Assembly (NCBI GenBank): GCA_964468375.1
Contig: CAYXUW010000106.1
Location: 1-7,730 of the forward strand
Length of the DNA: 7,730 bases
Source: CAYXUW01 sp964468375
GTDB lineage: Bacteria; Planctomycetota; Phycisphaerae; Sedimentisphaerales; Anaerobacaceae
Direction of reading: 5' to 3'
Both the position numbers and the translations under genes were made by a program. Under the pieces are notes generated by a model. It saw only the letters and a list, made by a program, of their open reading frames with translations. It was not told where the DNA came from and did not search any database. Positions 7,227 through 7,730 of this stretch are shown piece after piece. How positions within the stretch are numbered: position 1 is the first letter of the stretch; each line of letters opens with the position of its first letter.

Positions 7227-7255
7227 TTGATTTGTACCGCTAAAAGTGGTAATAT
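7227..7255 (+). promoter_or_regulatory. Candidate promoter toward accA
   Basis: On the plus strand, TTGATT (7227-7232) and TAATAT (7250-7255) are separated by exactly 17 bases, each matching four of six consensus positions. The expected start is near 7262, which would give accA a leader of about 135 bases. The match is moderate in an AT-rich stretch, so chance is possible. It is divergent from the tyrA promoter, with the two -35 boxes about 9 bases apart. Confidence 0.42.
7235..7251. repeat. Imperfect palindrome in the candidate accA promoter spacer (possible operator)
   Basis: TACCGC and GTGGTA flank the 5-base centre TAAAA. The arms match at five of six positions, with the sixth being G opposite T. 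It sits between the -35 and -10 boxes of the candidate accA promoter and 18 bases upstream of the tyrA -35 box, a position where a bound repressor could act on one or both promoters. The binding protein is unknown and the site is short, so this is a suggestion only. Confidence 0.35.
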
Positions 7256-7261
7256 TCTAAA

Positions 7262-7336
7262 CTTGATAAAGAAAAGCCGAAGGTTACGGCAAAAGGAAAC
7301 AATGTCCCGCTTGCTGTTTGCGAGCTGGCTTTTTTT
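7262..7336 (+). ncRNA. Candidate structured leader or small RNA upstream of accA
   Basis: The stretch between the candidate promoter and the T-tract contains nested and competing pairings. A short hairpin GCCG/CGGC (7276-7279 with 7287-7290) competes with a ten-pair helix between 7269-7278 and 7327-7336 (one G-U pair). The longer helix uses AAAAGCC against GGCTTTT and consumes the T-tract. Inside it lies the GCTTGC/GCGAGC hairpin. Such alternatives are typical of attenuators, but the whole could equally be a small RNA of about 75 bases. I do not recognise a known riboswitch class in it. No open frame of note lies here. Confidence 0.3.
7307..7336 (+). terminator. Intrinsic terminator-like hairpin in the accA leader
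   Basis: The plus strand has the stem GCTTGC (7309-7314), loop TGTTT, stem GCGAGC (7320-7325; one G-U pair), extended by CC (7307-7308) with GG (7327-7328) across a single bulged T. It is followed closely by seven T's (7330-7336). There is no plus-strand gene upstream of it in this intergenic region, because tyrA runs the other way, so it does not end a normal gene. It either ends a short leader or small RNA, or acts as an attenuator for accA. Confidence 0.5.
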
Positions 7337-7365
7337 GTGACCATTTTTGTTATATGTGAGTGTAT

Positions 7366-7382
7366 GCAGCAGAATATGCTGC
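7366..7382 (+). repeat. Short hairpin just before accA
   Basis: GCAGCA (7366-7371), loop GAATA, and TGCTGC (7377-7382) form a perfect six-base-pair stem ending 14 bases before the accA start codon. It covers the region just upstream of where a ribosome would bind. It is not followed by a clear T-tract, so it is not a terminator. Confidence 0.45.
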
Positions 7383-7396
7383 TTTAATGAATTAAA

Positions 7397-7730
7397 ATGC
7401 TTGACGAAAAAAATAAAATCGGTAACGGCGATTACCTCGAGTTTGAAGACAAAGTCGCCGATCTTGACCGTCAAATAAATGAGCTCCGTCGCCTCAGCTC
7501 CCTAAAGGGCATTGATTATTCTGCTGAGATTCGCTGCTTGCAGCAGAAACAGGTGGCCGAGCTTAAAAGAGTCTATTCAAGTCTGACCGCGTGGCAGACC
7601 GTCCAGGTGGCACGCCATCCTAAAAGACCGCTTCTTTCCGACTATCTCGATCTGATGGTAAAGAACTTTCGTGAGCTGCACGGCGACAGATGCTTCGGCG
7701 ACGACCGAGCAATTGTCACAGGTCTCGGTC
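7397..7730 (+). CDS. accA: Acetyl-CoA carboxylase carboxyltransferase subunit alpha AccA (3' end outside window)
   Basis: AccA pairs with AccD to form the carboxyltransferase that moves the carboxyl group from biotin-BCCP to acetyl-CoA, making malonyl-CoA for fatty acid synthesis. The first 111 codons are present and then the window ends; no stop codon is seen. The N-terminus shows the family pattern: YLEFEDKVADLDRQINELRR (13-32), a second helix with LQQKQVAELKRVYSSL (48-63), then WQTVQVARHPKRPLLSDYLD (66-85), FRELHGDR (91-98) and DDRAIVTGLG (102-111), closely matching the E. coli AccA arrangement (AWQ..QLARHPQRP..LDY, GDRAYADDKAIVGG). ATG 7397 is the first possible start, because an in-frame stop TGA lies at 7388-7390. 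No Shine-Dalgarno sequence is visible before it (AATGAATTAAA), unlike purQ and purL. The crotonase-like catalytic part lies beyond the window. Expression may be influenced by the hairpins and terminator-like element in its leader. Confidence 0.95.
   Translation, partial: MLDEKNKIGNGDYLEFEDKVADLDRQINELRRLSSLKGIDYSAEIRCLQQKQVAELKRVYSSLTAWQTVQVARHPKRPLLSDYLDLMVKNFRELHGDRCFGDDRAIVTGLG

Noticed and set aside
7235..7336. Known riboswitch (c-di-GMP, ZTP, preQ1, fluoride classes considered)
   Set aside because: None of the conserved core sequences I know for these classes is present, so only a generic structured-leader call is made.
7214..7474. Minus-strand open frame of 86 codons across the tyrA-accA intergenic region
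   Set aside because: Its N-terminal part is antisense to accA codons and the rest covers the promoter region; no recognisable protein features.
1..7730. Mobile elements, CRISPR arrays, defence islands or prophage genes
   Set aside because: All coding space is taken by signalling and core metabolic genes; no transposase, integrase, direct-repeat array or tRNA-linked attachment site was seen.

Overview
The window is an ordinary-looking chromosomal segment from a Gram-negative-type bacterium of moderate GC content. It has five protein genes, two of them cut by the window edges. An outer membrane and periplasm are implied by the secreted YfiR-type protein and by a sensor kinase with a matching extracytoplasmic domain. 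I see no insertion sequence, phage gene, CRISPR array, tRNA or rRNA. The layout (PurS-like domains fused to PurL with a separate PurQ, next to tyrA and accA) makes me think of Planctomycetota or a related PVC-group lineage. That placement is an impression from gene architecture and is not shown by a marker gene.

Left part (1-2571, + strand): a signalling pair. The first gene enters from outside the window and encodes an exported YfiR/DUF4154 protein. Its 3' end overlaps by 35 bases a membrane histidine kinase with the order TM - CHASE8-like sensor - TM - HAMP - coiled coil - PAS - HisKA - HATPase. In the well-studied Yfi system, YfiR is a periplasmic repressor of YfiN, a diguanylate cyclase whose sensor region is of this same type. 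Here the output module is a histidine kinase instead. No response regulator lies in the window.

Middle and right part (2584-7144, - strand): a three-gene biosynthetic operon transcribed tyrA > purL > purQ. It starts from a good sigma-70-type promoter at 7189-7217. TyrA (prephenate or arogenate dehydrogenase) overlaps PurL by 4 bases, and PurL is followed 20 bases later by PurQ with its own strong ribosome binding site. PurL carries two tandem PurS-like domains at its N-terminus, so PurL and PurQ alone could make up the FGAM synthase of step 4 of purine synthesis. The operon converges on the kinase gene with only 12 bases between stop codons and no recognisable terminator.

Right edge (7145-7730): a 252-base divergent intergenic region separates tyrA from accA, which runs off the window. 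The region is rich in inverted repeats. On the accA side it holds a candidate promoter with an imperfect palindrome inside it, a short structured leader, and a hairpin followed by seven T's that looks like an intrinsic terminator placed before accA. This leader is the least explained element of the window and could be an attenuator or a small RNA gene. accA itself encodes the carboxyltransferase alpha subunit of acetyl-CoA carboxylase; only its first 111 codons are present.
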